Notes: a model not told the origin generated them from the letters alone. A DNA stretch of 64,000 nucleotides from Bacillus sp. ISL-34 (GCF_018613325.1 NZ_JAGGQJ010000023.1:282537-346536), one strand, 5' to 3'. Shown: positions 32,879 to 42,614, counted from the first letter of the stretch. Program-made: numbers and translations.

Positions 32879-34234
32879 TCAGCTAAAAATCATTTGCACC
32901 CAATAAAATAATAAGAGCAGTGTCACCACTGTCGTTATTGGTATGACTATCAGGGATACACTTAAATAATCTTTCCACTTAATTTTCACTTTGTATTGTT
33001 TCAGGATATGCATCCAGATAAGTGAGGCAAGAGTTCCGATGGGCAATAACAATGATCCCATGTCACTACCGATTATATTAGCTAGATAGATAGTTTTTAA
33101 TGTGATTGGATCAAGTCCCATTTCGGTTAAGGTAATGGTGCCTATCATTAATGCTGGATGATTGTTGAAGATGTTTGATAGAATCGAAACCAATCCTCCC
33201 ATGACAAAGCTCGCATTCATTAACCCTTGGTTTACAATCGGTTCACATATCCGTACGAGCATGGCCGTAAGCCCTACATTATGGAGACCATAAATGATGA
33301 CATACATGGAGAATGCAAAGATGAGGATATGCCATGGGGTCTTTTTTAAGATATCGACAGGGTTTGTCCGTAAATGATACCACCTCCAAATCAGTAAAGA
33401 TAAAGAGCCAAGTACAGCAACCCACTCGATTGGAATGGAAAAATAAGAAGCTACAAAGAGTAAACAGCGCACCACAAACACATAGAGCAATACTTTCAAC
33501 ATGAATTTTGTGCGTTGCCTTTTTGTTTCAACCGTCATTTTTCCCTTTAAGGGGTGGAAGTTCTTAGTGAAGAAACTTTCCTCAATGTCGTAAGTTATAT
33601 TCGGCAGTTTCTTGGGCAATTTTTTCTTGACCACCACGAACATCAACCATGACATGAAGACCAACCCCAAAGTTGCAGGTATAAACATCATGGCAGTATG
33701 CATATAAAGCGTCATATGCACAATTTTCAAAGCGATTAAATTAACAATATTACTCACACCAATAGGCGCACTTGAAGCTGTTGCAATCAATGCTCCACTC
33801 AAAAGATACGGGATAGCTTCATGCGGTTTTAATCTGAGATTTTTCAAAAGCAAGATCAAGATGGGGGTCGTAATCATGATGCTGCCGTCGTTATTGAATA
33901 ACAAGGTCATTAAAAAGCACAATAATTGAATGTACCAATACAGACGATACCCCGATCCTCTAGCAAGGATGGCAAGTCTCGCAGCCGCCCAGTGGAAAAA
34001 GCCGAAACTTTCCAAGATGACTGCCATGACTATCGTTGCCATGATGGTGATCGATGCGCCCCCGATTTTATTGATGATATCCAAAATATCGCCTTGGGAT
34101 ACTGTGCCAGTCAGTAAAATTATCAATGCACCGATTGAAGCTGGCCATGCTTCATTGATACCTCCTGGCCGCCACAATATAACTATCATTGTCATGACGA
34201 ACACAAAAATAGTCATTCCTATTTCGAAATGCAT
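32879..34234 (-). CDS. ArsB/NhaD-type ion transporter (SLC13-like)
   Basis: A 451-residue protein with about 11-12 membrane helices of the ion transporter superfamily. NNDGSIMITTPILILLLKNL and SSAPIGVSNIVNLIAL in the first half, and SNIFNNHPALMIGT with NIIGSDMGSLLLPIGTLASLIW in the second, are the paired hairpins conserved in ArsB, NhaD and YdfA-type proteins. Likely substrates are arsenite/antimonite or Na+/H+, not distinguishable here. ATG at 34234 has AAAAGGGGAGAACAAC; the longer frame has no ribosome site. No arsR or arsC lies nearby, which weakens an arsenic-resistance assignment. Confidence 0.8.
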   Translation of the reverse strand: MHFEIGMTIFVFVMTMIVILWRPGGINEAWPASIGALIILLTGTVSQGDILDIINKIGGASITIMATIVMAVILESFGFFHWAAARLAILARGSGYRLYWYIQLLCFLMTLLFNNDGSIMITTPILILLLKNLRLKPHEAIPYLLSGALIATASSAPIGVSNIVNLIALKIVHMTLYMHTAMMFIPATLGLVFMSWLMFVVVKKKLPKKLPNITYDIEESFFTKNFHPLKGKMTVETKRQRTKFMLKVLLYVFVVRCLLFVASYFSIPIEWVAVLGSLSLLIWRWYHLRTNPVDILKKTPWHILIFAFSMYVIIYGLHNVGLTAMLVRICEPIVNQGLMNASFVMGGLVSILSNIFNNHPALMIGTITLTEMGLDPITLKTIYLANIIGSDMGSLLLPIGTLASLIWMHILKQYKVKIKWKDYLSVSLIVIPITTVVTLLLLFYWVQMIFS

Positions 34235-34424
34235 GTTGTTCTCCCCTTTTTGGGCCTTGAGCCATTGGACCCTACTTGTCCGATTCCTATATATTATTCT
34301 CCTTTGTAAAAAAAGCATGGATACTTGACCAGCTCCTCTAAATTGTACTTTTGTACTTCTAGTGATTTTGTCCACTAAAGAGAGATGCCCGGTTCATAGA
34401 AATCAGGGTCAATGGCAATACAAC

Positions 34425-34459
34425 AAAAAAGGGGAAACCACTTAGTGGCCTCCCCTTTT
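34425..34459 (-). terminator. Terminator of the chemoreceptor gene
   Basis: Stem AAAAGGGGA-CCAC / GTGG-TCCCCTTTT; T tract on both strands. Confidence 0.85.
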
Positions 34460-34484
34460 CGCAACGCTTCTGTTTTCCGTTCCT

Positions 34485-36566
34485 CTAATTCTTTATCTGG
34501 AATTCCCCGAGCGTATGCTCCAAATCATTTATTAACTGTGTAAGCTGCTGTGTATATTGAGCTAGTTCATTGGATGAAGCGGCTTGTTCCTCCATCGATG
34601 ATGCAATTTCTTCTGATGAAGCAGTCGTTTGCTGAGATACGGCGGTGATTTCTTCTATCACTTTAATAACCGTTTCTTTCTGTTGATTGATACTTTCAAT
34701 GGATCGTGTTTCTTCCTGAATCGAATTGGATATCCTCCAGACGGAATCCTCCAGCTCTTTCATGGCTTCACTTACCGTGATCACGGCATTTTTCTGATCC
34801 TTGCTGATTTGATTCGTTTCATTGGTCGTCCTCAGCAATTCCTCTGTATCTGACAGAATGCTTTGGATGATTGCTTGAATGTTTTTTGTAGCTTCTTTTG
34901 AATCATCAGCCAATCTCCTTACTTCATTCGCCACGACAGCAAACCCTTTGCCGGACTCACCTGCCCTTGCCGCTTCTATGGATGCATTCAAAGATAATAA
35001 ATTGGTCTGTTCCGATATTTTCGAAATGGCATTCGTGACATCGGAAATGGTTTTTGATTTTTCCACAAGTTTTAAGCTCATGCTGTTGACTGCAGTAAAC
35101 GCCGTTTCTAATTTATGATATGACGTTTCCAACCCACTTACCTGCTGTTTCCCTGACTCTATTTTTTCAGAAGCAAGCTCCAATACAGATTGGGTCTCCC
35201 TCGATTTTTTCGATAGTTCATCGATTTCCCCGCTAAGAACCTGGATCGTGCCCGCACCATGCTCCACTTGTTCAGATTGATTCGATGCTCCCGCTGCAAT
35301 CTCTTCTATCGCGCGTGAAACATCTGTAATCGCCGCACTATTTTCAGCAGCTATTTGACTCAAGCCGACATTGGCCTTTGTCACCGATTCCGCATTGCCA
35401 TTTACCTTGGCAACCAATCTTCTTAATTTCCCCAGCATCGAGTTATAGCTTTTGCTTAAGTCCCCAATCTCATCATTGGATTTAATGGCAAATTCGGACA
35501 CTAAATCCCCACTAGCTGTCTTTTGTATGATTTTTTGGAAGTCGGCCATGATCTTCGTTAATTTTCCTGCTAGATAAAGAGCACATACCGTCCCGAATAG
35601 AAGACCTAAAATACCTGATATCACTACGATTCTATTAATGGCATCCAGCTTTGATTGCAGTATTTTGTCTGGAGTGAGTGCCAACACCTTCCAGTTCACT
35701 TCAGGTACCGCACTCAATTCACCTGTATAATCTTCACCATCCAACGTCATGGCTTGATTCGCCTTTACGCCTCCATTATACATGTCGGCCACCCACTTGA
35801 ACTCTGAATTGAATCGGTCAGCATCCGCCATGAAATCCTCGACTCCTTCTTCCATGCCGCTTTTTTCAGGATTCATATTCTTTCCGTCCATACCCTTCAT
35901 GAATGAACTCACGATAAAACCTTGTGAATCCAATATAACCAGATTGCTAGAAGAATCTTTTTCGATGGTTGTCCTCATCTTTCCGATTGTCGAAAGGTCG
36001 ATATCATAACCAAGGGCCCCTGCCATTTTCCCGTCCGATAAAACGGGCGTGACAACGGAAGTCATGATCATCCCTGAAACTCCATCCTTATACACATCCA
36101 TCCATTTCGTTTCTGGTCTATCGGTCAGCTGCGTATATGTCTTAGTCTCCCTTGCATCTTGCTTGAAATCCATTTGGGGAGAAGCATACAAGGAACCATC
36201 CGATCCATCCATATAATAAACAGAAATTAAATCTTCATTGTTCTTTTGAAATGCCTCTATCGTTTTTTGGATATCCTTGATTGAATCACCATTCTTGATT
36301 TGATTGGAAACTAGCTGTGATAATTGCTCTAGCGAATTTTCATACGTGGCCATGCTCAAATTGATTTGTGACGCCGCACTTTGGGCCGAGCTTTTGTTGA
36401 TGGATATACTATCTTCTTTAAAAATGGAGGTCACTTTTACCCCCATTATCGAAACGGATACTACTATAGCGAGAAAAACGGATGTACATATAAATAATAA
36501 CCATTTTATCCGGAGCGATATCCTTCTCTTCACTTTTTCTTTCTTTTCAATCGATGAACTTCTCAT
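34485..36566 (-). CDS. Methyl-accepting chemotaxis protein (Cache sensor)
   Basis: A 693-residue intact chemoreceptor. Membrane helix 1 (about residues 22-45), a large extracytoplasmic double-Cache sensor (about 45-310, with a PAS-like block [19 protein letters not shown]), membrane helix 2 (about 313-335), HAMP (about 336-390), and a coiled-coil signalling domain with tip [25 protein letters not shown]. Amino acids or organic acids are usual ligands of such sensors; none can be named. AAAGGGGAAATTATTA precedes the ATG. Monocistronic. Confidence 0.93.
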   Translation of the reverse strand: MRSSSIEKKEKVKRRISLRIKWLLFICTSVFLAIVVSVSIMGVKVTSIFKEDSISINKSSAQSAASQINLSMATYENSLEQLSQLVSNQIKNGDSIKDIQKTIEAFQKNNEDLISVYYMDGSDGSLYASPQMDFKQDARETKTYTQLTDRPETKWMDVYKDGVSGMIMTSVVTPVLSDGKMAGALGYDIDLSTIGKMRTTIEKDSSSNLVILDSQGFIVSSFMKGMDGKNMNPEKSGMEEGVEDFMADADRFNSEFKWVADMYNGGVKANQAMTLDGEDYTGELSAVPEVNWKVLALTPDKILQSKLDAINRIVVISGILGLLFGTVCALYLAGKLTKIMADFQKIIQKTASGDLVSEFAIKSNDEIGDLSKSYNSMLGKLRRLVAKVNGNAESVTKANVGLSQIAAENSAAITDVSRAIEEIAAGASNQSEQVEHGAGTIQVLSGEIDELSKKSRETQSVLELASEKIESGKQQVSGLETSYHKLETAFTAVNSMSLKLVEKSKTISDVTNAISKISEQTNLLSLNASIEAARAGESGKGFAVVANEVRRLADDSKEATKNIQAIIQSILSDTEELLRTTNETNQISKDQKNAVITVSEAMKELEDSVWRISNSIQEETRSIESINQQKETVIKVIEEITAVSQQTTASSEEIASSMEEQAASSNELAQYTQQLTQLINDLEHTLGEFQIKN

Positions 36567-36903
36567 TAATAATTTCCCCTTTTTATTTGACCTGCAAATG
36601 CGCCCGCTTACCTGTGTGAAAACAAAGATTCAATCTATGCTCAAAATGGACCCTTCCTTATTTACGATCACTTACTTTATTTTTCCACATAAACATACTA
36701 TATACCTAATTGAACCTTGTCAATTGCCAATCAAGGATAAATATATAGGTCAAAAGATATAATTTCATATTCAAAAGTACATCCCGTCGTTCCAAATGAT
36801 GCATAATCAAGCCATTTCTGCTTTGCTTGCATCCCTTCTTTCTGTTCTAAAAACCCGCTAATTATTTCAAGGCCGTTTCGTCATTGGATATGTACAAAAA
36901 ATC
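36567..36903. other. Intergenic region upstream of the chemoreceptor
   Basis: About 340 AT-rich bases between the chemoreceptor start and the DJ-1 terminator. It should hold the chemoreceptor promoter, but I could not identify convincing boxes. No gene or RNA seen. Confidence 0.5.
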
Positions 36904-36938
36904 AAAAAACCCTTGGATTGTATAGAATCCAAGGGTTT
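36904..36938 (-). terminator. Terminator of the DJ-1/PfpI gene
   Basis: Stem AAACCCTTGGATT / AATCCAAGGGTTT; T tract on the minus strand. Confidence 0.88.
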
Positions 36939-36975
36939 CACATGGGTAATAATAGGGTTAGCAGTAAAACGAGAT

Positions 36976-37494
36976 TTAGCGTAATGCTGCGGCTAAGCTT
37001 TCTCCGAATTCTTTTGCGCCATCCGGACCATCACCTGTGATGATATCATCATGCGCAACGACATGCTGTTTTGCATATTCAACGGAATTGGCTTTCAATT
37101 CGTCAATTTGAACATCAACTGGGTAACACGCAGCTTTACGCCCAGAAAGTAAACCCGTTTTCGCTACAGTAACAGAGCCTGCACAAATTCCCGAAACAAG
37201 AACTTTTTGCTCATGCGCTTGTTTCAAAAAGCTTTGCAATTCTTGGTTGCCCCATAGATGATCATTCGTACCTGATCCCCCAATTACAGCAACTGCATCA
37301 TAATCACTGGCTGAAACATCAGAAAAGATCACCTCTGCCAACGCCTTGCCTTGATAATCACCAGTTATTTCACCTGTTATCACACTGGCTATCGTTACTG
37401 CCACTCCTGCATTTTCCAAAACTTCTTTCGGCTGAAATAATTCATCTTCATTAAAACGTTCTGGTGGTATAATTAGTAATGCTTTTTTACTCAT
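36976..37494 (-). CDS. DJ-1/PfpI family protein
   Basis: A 172-residue single-domain DJ-1/PfpI protein: KKALLIIPPERFNEDELFQP, VAVIGGSGTNDHLW, and the nucleophile elbow VSGICAGSVTVAKTG with a reactive cysteine. Family members act as glyoxalase III/deglycase, peptidase or stress chaperones; the class here is not resolved. CAGGAGGCAATATAT precedes the ATG. The divergent HxlR gene 137 bases away is its probable regulator, a pairing common for electrophile-responsive genes. Confidence 0.88.
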   Translation of the reverse strand: MSKKALLIIPPERFNEDELFQPKEVLENAGVAVTIASVITGEITGDYQGKALAEVIFSDVSASDYDAVAVIGGSGTNDHLWGNQELQSFLKQAHEQKVLVSGICAGSVTVAKTGLLSGRKAACYPVDVQIDELKANSVEYAKQHVVAHDDIITGDGPDGAKEFGESLAAALR

Positions 37495-37630
37495 ATATAT
37501 TGCCTCCTGAATTGAATTGTCTTATGACTACTCAAATTGTAACGCTAGTAATCGGCGCTGTGAAGAATGCACTTTTATGTGCGGAGGTTACCTAAAAGTT
37601 ACTGGTAAAATTAAAAAGGAGTTAATGTCC

Positions 37631-38026
37631 ATGTCAGAAACATTAAGAGATGAAATCAAAGAAAAGATCTTAAACGGCTATTATAATTGCGAAAAAGAAC
37701 TTACTTTATCCATATTCAGCGGCAAATGGAAAATCGTCATTCTATGGCATTTAGGGGTAGAAGGCCCACACCGATTCAGTGATCTCCAAAGGCTTTTCCC
37801 AAAAATATCCCATAAAATCTTAACGAATCAATTACGTGAACTTATGGAAGACGGCGTCGTCCATCGGGAGGTATATCCCGAGATCCCCCCAAAAGTCGAA
37901 TATTCCATGACTGACCTTGGAATGACCTTGCTGCCAATCGTAGAAATGATGTATGAGTGGGGAAAAAAAAGAATGAATGAAATTAAACAAGAAATGCATG
38001 TCAGTGAAAATGATCCGAACAAATAA
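37631..38026 (+). CDS. HxlR-family transcriptional regulator
   Basis: A 131-residue winged-helix regulator: [76 protein letters not shown] core with YNCEKEL just before it. The cysteine upstream of the first core helix matches the sensing-Cys position of YodB/HypR-like proteins. ATG at 37631 is chosen because AAAAAGGAG lies about 9 bases upstream; the longer frame has Cys-rich leader codons without a site. The 5' region has GTTACC/AGTTAC elements at about 37588-37604, possibly its operator. Divergent from the DJ-1 gene. Confidence 0.87.
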   Translation: MSETLRDEIKEKILNGYYNCEKELTLSIFSGKWKIVILWHLGVEGPHRFSDLQRLFPKISHKILTNQLRELMEDGVVHREVYPEIPPKVEYSMTDLGMTLLPIVEMMYEWGKKRMNEIKQEMHVSENDPNK

Positions 38027-38070
38027 TGCATTCGTGTTCCGAAAAACAAAGTCAGTTGTACAATTTGAAC

Positions 38071-38095
38071 GTTGATTGGACCAATCAACTGGAAT
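38071..38095 (+). terminator. Terminator of the HxlR gene
   Basis: Stem GTTGATTGG / CCAATCAAC followed by TGGAATGTTTTTTC. Confidence 0.65.
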
Positions 38096-38331
38096 GTTTT
38101 TTCAAATAAACTTTAGGCTGGTCTCATCCCGAACTATGTTTAAGTAGTTTATCCTTTATGGATTTTTACTGTTTTATGAAACCTCATTAGATTAAAGAAA
38201 TTTGCGACACTCCTGCCGAATAACTGGCTAGCCGAGACCCCACAGACGCTTGCTTTGATGAGGCTTGGCAGAAAGTCGGCGGAAAGGGAGCGGATTTCTG
38301 AAATCAACTGGAACGTTTTTCAAATAAAAAA
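38083..38331. repeat. Degenerate Bacillus intergenic element bounded by direct repeats
   Basis: AATCAACTGGAATGTTTTTTC and AATCAACTGGAACGTTTTTC, each followed by AAATAAA, bound about 220 bases. The inner part (GCGACACTCCTGCCGAATAACTGGCTAGCCGAGACCCCACAG..., up to GGCGGAAAGGGAGCGGATTTCTG) resembles an element I know from many Bacillaceae intergenic regions, in which CCTGCGGG pairs with downstream GC-rich blocks. Here key pairing bases are mutated, so it is probably an old copy. Confidence 0.55.
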
Positions 38332-38335
38332 ACTG

Positions 38336-38365
38336 TAGACCGACAATAGAATATGTCGGTCTTTT
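38336..38365 (-). terminator. Terminator between the intergenic element and the small membrane protein gene
   Basis: Stem AGACCGACA / TGTCGGTCT with TTTT. It can end plus-strand transcripts and, with its A-rich flank, the minus-strand gene. Confidence 0.7.
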
Positions 38366-38408
38366 GAATTTGAAGCTGAAAACATCTCAGGAAATTTGAT
38401 AACTCATT

Positions 38409-38606
38409 TTACCTTTTATCCGGTTTGGTGAAATGCTGACCAATTGCCCCTATGATTAAAATAATGATCGAAATGAGACTGTAGTCCTTGAAAAAGGTCG
38501 TAAATGGAATATCCAGAAATAAAAACGCCATCGTAATCAGTCGTCCTATAAGTAGGATCATTCCGATAACTACCATCCAATTAAATACTTTTCCCAAAAA
38601 TCCCAT
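38409..38606 (-). CDS. Small two-helix membrane protein
   Basis: A 65-residue protein with two hydrophobic segments (WMVVIGMILLIGRLITMAFLF and YSLISIIILIIGAIGQH) and a short basic C-terminus. AAGGAGG lies about 13 bases before the ATG, a long spacing. I do not recognise the family. It follows the MFS gene on the same strand with a 147-base gap. Confidence 0.6.
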   Translation of the reverse strand: MGFLGKVFNWMVVIGMILLIGRLITMAFLFLDIPFTTFFKDYSLISIIILIIGAIGQHFTKPDKR

Positions 38607-38753
38607 CTTTTCTTCTTTTCCTCCTTAGCCAATCCATGATGACTTTCATGGCATTACCATTCTACAATAATAAATACTGAAGGCTGCCAAAAAATCACAA
38701 CACCGCCCCTTCAGGCTCCAGTCCTTCAGCTTGTCATGTCGTTCTGCACACCA

Positions 38754-40004
38754 TTACTCTGGGGTATCTTTCGAGATTGGTTTTCCGGCTTCGATCAACA
38801 CTTTGCTGCCCAGTAGGAAAAAACCTTGAATGAACAGCAATAAACCAGTTCCTATAAGCAGCCATTCAATTTTAATGATGTCGGATATCGGTCCGAATAC
38901 TAGCATTCCCAGCGGCATCATCGAAGTCGAGATCATCCCTAAAACACCAAATACCCTCCCAAGAAGATCACCCTCGACCTTCTCCTGTAACAAGACCATG
39001 GACGGCGTATTGAAGATGGGCATCGCCAATCCGACTATCCCCATGATGATCAAGTAAATCCAGAAAACGGGGATGATTCCAAGAGCGAAAGTACAGGCGC
39101 CAATTATAAGGCTCGCAAGTGTCATCGTATGGATCTTATTTTTAAAGCCTCCCCAGGAAGCCATGAAAATCCCGCCTAGCATCATACCGATGGCAAAGGT
39201 GATTTCTATCGCAGTCAACCGCCAAACATCATTCCCGAAAGAGCGTGTGACCTGAAGCGGTGTAAGAAATGCAACAGGTGCGGCAAGCACGAAGAAAAAT
39301 GCGAAAAACATAAAGAACTTCTTAAGAAAGTCGTGATTCCTGATATAACTGAAACCTTCTTGCAAATCGGTGAAATAGCTGGTTGTTTGCTTTTGTAATG
39401 CCTTTGTATGTGCTTGAATTTTCAAAAATGCCAGCAATGTGAAGATGGCAATTGCAGCTGTAATCACATCAATAAAGAAAATGGTTTCGATTGAAGCCAT
39501 CGTAAGCAGCGCGCCGCTCACCATGGGGGAAACGAGCATCACTAGCGCTTGAATGCTTCCATTTGTCCCGTTCACCTTCGTAAGCTTATCCTCTGGCACA
39601 AGCTGCGGAAGAATGGCCCCGACTGCCGGAGTCTGGATTCCCGTTCCGATCGCCCGGACAGCGGACATGACGAAAAGCAGCCAAAGCTCATCATAGCCGA
39701 TTAAAAACAAGATGGCCAATATCAGCGTTGAAATGGCAATCAATGAATCCGAAAGAATAATCAGCATCTTCCGATTATAGCGGTCTGCCCATACCCCAGC
39801 GATTGGGGAGAGTATAAAGGTAGGCACGAAACCACAAACGATGGATATCGTCATCATGACACCCGACTGTGTATTCAACGTGATATACCACATGATGGCA
39901 TATTGAACCAAGGACGAACCAAAGAGGGATATGGTCTGACTGCCTAGAAAAAGAGTGATATTCTTTTTCCAATTGTCCTTTACTTGTTCAGTCAATGATT
40001 TCAT
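38754..40004 (-). CDS. MFS transporter, MefA/EntS-like (DHA3)
   Basis: A 416-residue, 12-helix major facilitator. SQTISLFGSSLVQYAIMWYITL, GVWADRYNRKMLIILSD (motif A), AVRAIGTGIQTPAVGAILPQLVPEDKLTKVNGTNG and MAMPIF-like segments in the second half match the DHA3 group of macrolide (Mef) and siderophore exporters. GAGGTGTTTGAGAG precedes the ATG. A strong terminator hairpin with eight T residues lies only 46 bases upstream in the leader, suggesting attenuation control. Substrate unknown. Confidence 0.85.
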   Translation of the reverse strand: MKSLTEQVKDNWKKNITLFLGSQTISLFGSSLVQYAIMWYITLNTQSGVMMTISIVCGFVPTFILSPIAGVWADRYNRKMLIILSDSLIAISTLILAILFLIGYDELWLLFVMSAVRAIGTGIQTPAVGAILPQLVPEDKLTKVNGTNGSIQALVMLVSPMVSGALLTMASIETIFFIDVITAAIAIFTLLAFLKIQAHTKALQKQTTSYFTDLQEGFSYIRNHDFLKKFFMFFAFFFVLAAPVAFLTPLQVTRSFGNDVWRLTAIEITFAIGMMLGGIFMASWGGFKNKIHTMTLASLIIGACTFALGIIPVFWIYLIIMGIVGLAMPIFNTPSMVLLQEKVEGDLLGRVFGVLGMISTSMMPLGMLVFGPISDIIKIEWLLIGTGLLLFIQGFFLLGSKVLIEAGKPISKDTPE

Positions 40005-40050
40005 CTCTCAAACACCTCATTCTATTTTCAATATTTTTTCTTAATGCCCT

Positions 40051-40080
40051 AAAAAAAACACAGGCTATCTGCCTGTGTTT
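40051..40080 (-). terminator. Terminator hairpin in the MFS leader (possible attenuator)
   Basis: On the minus strand AAACACAGGC-AGATA-GCCTGTGTTTTTTTT. The next gene on this strand upstream stops 510 bases earlier, so this may act as an attenuator for the MFS gene rather than as an operon end. Confidence 0.75.
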
Positions 40081-40591
40081 AGAGTAAATGGATCAGAACC
40101 TATCTAAAGAAACCTGAGAGGATGATTATTTTCACGATAAAAGTAATCTCCCACTTGCCTTCGGTTTGGTCAATACAATGGAGAATCCACCCTTACACGT
40201 ATCCAATATGACTTCCCTGGATGCGTATAGTATTTCTCCCCTTAACAATTCTTCTATTTTAAAGTCAACTGGAATAGCGAAAACCTTTAATCACAAAGGT
40301 TGCCGCGGCTTCAGCCGGACAGCAAAAAAAAGAGGTTAAAATCGTTCTTTTTTTCACAAAATCGTAAAATGAAGGTTTCCTTAAAAATAGACAGACCATT
40401 CCCATTTACCCTGCGGACATGCAGAGCCCTTGAACGTATTCAATTAACGGTTCAAAGATTGGAAACTCAAGTCTGATAAATGTCACAAGGAAAACCTCCA
40501 TTTCTTAAAAGTTACGGTCATCTTGACATGGCACCAACTGGAATATCAATAAAAAACTTCCTTTATAGCAGAAGCATCACTTCGGTTTTAT
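40081..40591. other. Intergenic region between the SRPBCC and MFS genes
   Basis: About 510 bases. On the minus strand 40290-40132 is open for 52 codons and reads protein-like (for example KIEELLRGEILYASREV, then CKGGFSIVLTKPKASGRLLL) but has no start with a ribosome site and is preceded by a stop. It may be the remnant of a gene or a leader region. Nothing else recognised. Confidence 0.45.
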
Positions 40592-41092
40592 TTATTCACC
40601 TGCATTCCATTCATCAATTCGTTTGACGGCAACCGTATATTCCTTATGCCATTTTTCCCATTCATCCATTGACAAGTCCTGATGATGACCATCAAGTACA
40701 TCACTCAACATCTCGAGGCAAACATGCCAGCCTGCCAAATCCTTTGAAGTATGATCATTAATTGACGTGATCGATTCTTTCAATACTAATGAGCATCCAT
40801 CCTTTTCAGGTGATACCTCGAAACGGACCCAGCCGTCCCCCCAATCAAAATCTAAAACGGCAGTTTCCCGGAAGTCCCTGATCTTCATATCAAAAGATTC
40901 CCCTGACCCATCATTGAAATTGAATTTTATGGTCCCGCCTTTTCGAAGGTCCTTCATTTCCAGGTTGGACATCCACTTTTCCACCTTATCATTCTCCGTT
41001 AAAGCACTCCATACCTTTTCCACCGAATGATTGAGCAGGCGATCGAATCTTGCGATAACCCCATTACCTTCTTTTTCGATTACAGCTTGCAC
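40592..41092 (-). CDS. SRPBCC/AHSA1-family protein
   Basis: A 166-residue helix-grip protein: GVIARFDRLLNHSVEKVWSALTENDKVEKWMSNLEM, DFDWGDGWVRFEV and the C-terminal helix LAGWHVCLEMLSDVLDGHHQDL with the WHxxLxxL pattern typical of AHSA1-type proteins. GTG start with TGGGGGAATATAT upstream. It closes an operon with a GNAT acetyltransferase and a DinB-family protein (gaps of 23 and 17-26 bases). Ligand unknown. Confidence 0.85.
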   Translation of the reverse strand: MQAVIEKEGNGVIARFDRLLNHSVEKVWSALTENDKVEKWMSNLEMKDLRKGGTIKFNFNDGSGESFDMKIRDFRETAVLDFDWGDGWVRFEVSPEKDGCSLVLKESITSINDHTSKDLAGWHVCLEMLSDVLDGHHQDLSMDEWEKWHKEYTVAVKRIDEWNAGE

Positions 41093-41115
41093 ATATATTC
41101 CCCCATTGAAATTCG

Positions 41116-41628
41116 TTACCCAATCTTATTTTTATAATAAAAAATGGTCGGATGGAATTCACCATTTGCAGATTTCGCATAATCAGGAATCCTGCCTGCC
41201 TGAATATATCCCAATGAAGTATACAGGGAGTTTGAAGGATCTCCTTCCCTTGTATCCAGGACCAATAATGTCCGTCCCTCCTGCCTGGCCCTCTTCTCTG
41301 CCTCTAGCATGAGTGAACGTCCTATTCCATTTCGTCTATAACGATTATGCGTCATTAATTTTGCGATTTCCGCACGATGGCTGCCGTTTCGCTTTGCACA
41401 TAAATGTAACTGTACGCTCCCGACTATCTCACCCTGTAATTTAGCGACAAACAGAATCACATCAGGATTTAAGGCACTTTCCCAATAATCAATGGCCTCA
41501 GACCGTTTCATGGGAGGTAAAAAACCAATGGACGCGCCATCATCCACCACTTGCACCAAAAGTTCGGAAAGTTCACTAAGATGGTCGCGGATTGAAGTTA
41601 ATCGTTCAATGTTCACTTTTGCATTCAC
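41116..41628 (-). CDS. GNAT-family N-acetyltransferase
   Basis: About 170 residues. The acetyl-CoA motif is in MTHNRYRRNGIGRSLMLEAEKRARQEG (R-x-x-G-x-G/A), with LLVLDTREGDPSNSLYTSLGYIQAGRIPDYA following and HRAEIAKL before it; this pattern is close to B. subtilis YjcK/PAT-like acetyltransferases acting on amino-antibiotics or proteins. Two GTG starts are possible (41637, too near the AAAGG site, and 41628). Middle gene of the DinB-GNAT-SRPBCC operon. Substrate unknown. Confidence 0.85.
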   Translation of the reverse strand: MNAKVNIERLTSIRDHLSELSELLVQVVDDGASIGFLPPMKRSEAIDYWESALNPDVILFVAKLQGEIVGSVQLHLCAKRNGSHRAEIAKLMTHNRYRRNGIGRSLMLEAEKRARQEGRTLLVLDTREGDPSNSLYTSLGYIQAGRIPDYAKSANGEFHPTIFYYKNKIG

Positions 41629-41654
41629 AGAATTCACAACCTTTCAGGATATAT

Positions 41655-42173
41655 TCACCATCCCTGGCGCTTTGATAAAGAAGTAATATGAGCCAGATGA
41701 TGGCGTCCGTGCCATGCATAAATGCCTATATTTTCACCGACAGTCACCTCTCCTGAATCAGGGTGGATGAATGTTCGGCTCAGGTCTTCTGCATGAAGAC
41801 CCGTTAAAAGTTTGCCCAAGCGGATATGTACACTTTCGATTAGTGATAGAGATATTTCAATCGGCAAATCATAATCAGGCAGCTCTGCCCATTGCCCCTC
41901 CTCGTACGGTTTAATGACCGGACTTTCTTCCGTAAGGGCCAATTTGAAGCGAATAATCGCATTCATATGACTATCCGCAACATGATGCACCACCTGGCGG
42001 ACCGTCCATCCTCCAGGACGATAAGCCGTATCAAGCTGTTCATCATCCATATTACCTACTGCTTCCCGCAGCATCCGAGGCAAAGCTTCAATCTCCTTAA
42101 GCCACCCCTCGGCCACACCACTAGTAATTTCCCCGTCAAACTGAAACTTTCCAATCGGATACCTTAAATCCAT
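41655..42173 (-). CDS. yfiT: DinB-family putative metal hydrolase/bacillithiol transferase (YfiT-like)
   Basis: A 172-residue DinB four-helix protein nearly colinear with B. subtilis Yfi[16 protein letters not shown] at the N-terminus, [33 protein letters not shown] with a metal-binding His, and [19 protein letters not shown] with the other two His residues. YfiT/BstA proteins are proposed bacillithiol S-transferases. ATG at 42173 has GGGGGAATGAAG; the ATG two codons earlier overlaps that site. First gene of a three-gene operon. Confidence 0.9.
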   Translation of the reverse strand: MDLRYPIGKFQFDGEITSGVAEGWLKEIEALPRMLREAVGNMDDEQLDTAYRPGGWTVRQVVHHVADSHMNAIIRFKLALTEESPVIKPYEEGQWAELPDYDLPIEISLSLIESVHIRLGKLLTGLHAEDLSRTFIHPDSGEVTVGENIGIYAWHGRHHLAHITSLSKRQGW

Positions 42174-42269
42174 CTTCATTCCCCCTGATGTTCGATAAAA
42201 ATAGCACCTACTATATATTCTTTATCGTTTGGGACAAATCCTTTTTACCGGCTATTCTTGGTTTTGCAA

Positions 42270-42455
42270 TCTTGCTCGAGTATTTGCTCCAATTTGACGA
42301 GTATTCGCTTATATATCGTGAGTTTGCTGCTACATTCTATGGGTAATGCTCCTTTCACGAGTAAATCGACTTAATTCACGAGTAAATCGGCTAAACTCAC
42401 GAGTATTTGCTCCAATCTCACGAGTAAACGCTTATATATCGTGAGTTGCTGCACA
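42270..42455. repeat. Array C: 21-bp imperfect tandem repeats, reverse orientation of array B family (9 units)
   Basis: The motif CGAGT (or TGAGT) recurs at 42277, 42298, 42319, 42340 (weak), 42358, 42379, 42400, 42421 and 42442: seven of eight steps are exactly 21 bp and one is 18. The best units read TCACGAGTAAATCGGCTAAA, whose complement begins TTTACTCGTGA, the array B core. The array lies between divergent genes. Confidence 0.85.
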
Positions 42456-42484
42456 ACTTGGGTTTAATAACCCTCTTCATGTTG

Positions 42485-42527
42485 AAAAAAATCAGGATGG
42501 TGCCTTTTGGGCTCCATCCTGATTTTT
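42485..42527. terminator. Hairpin with T tracts next to array C
   Basis: Stem AAATCAGGATGG / CCATCCTGATTT, T-rich on both strands. Odd location, because both flanking genes point away from it. Confidence 0.75.
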
Positions 42528-42614
42528 GGCGTTGGAAAATGAGTTCCTGAATTTGTCGGATAGCATAATTAAATGGTAAATTGAGAGTATTCTAACAATT
42601 GGGAGGGGCCATTT

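Noticed and set aside
32879..34234. Arsenic resistance operon
   Set aside because: Only the ArsB/NhaD-type membrane protein is present; arsR, arsC and arsA are missing, so the substrate is left open.
40132..40290. 52-codon minus-strand open stretch that reads protein-like
   Set aside because: No start codon with a ribosome site and no family that I can name; kept only as a note in the intergenic entry.
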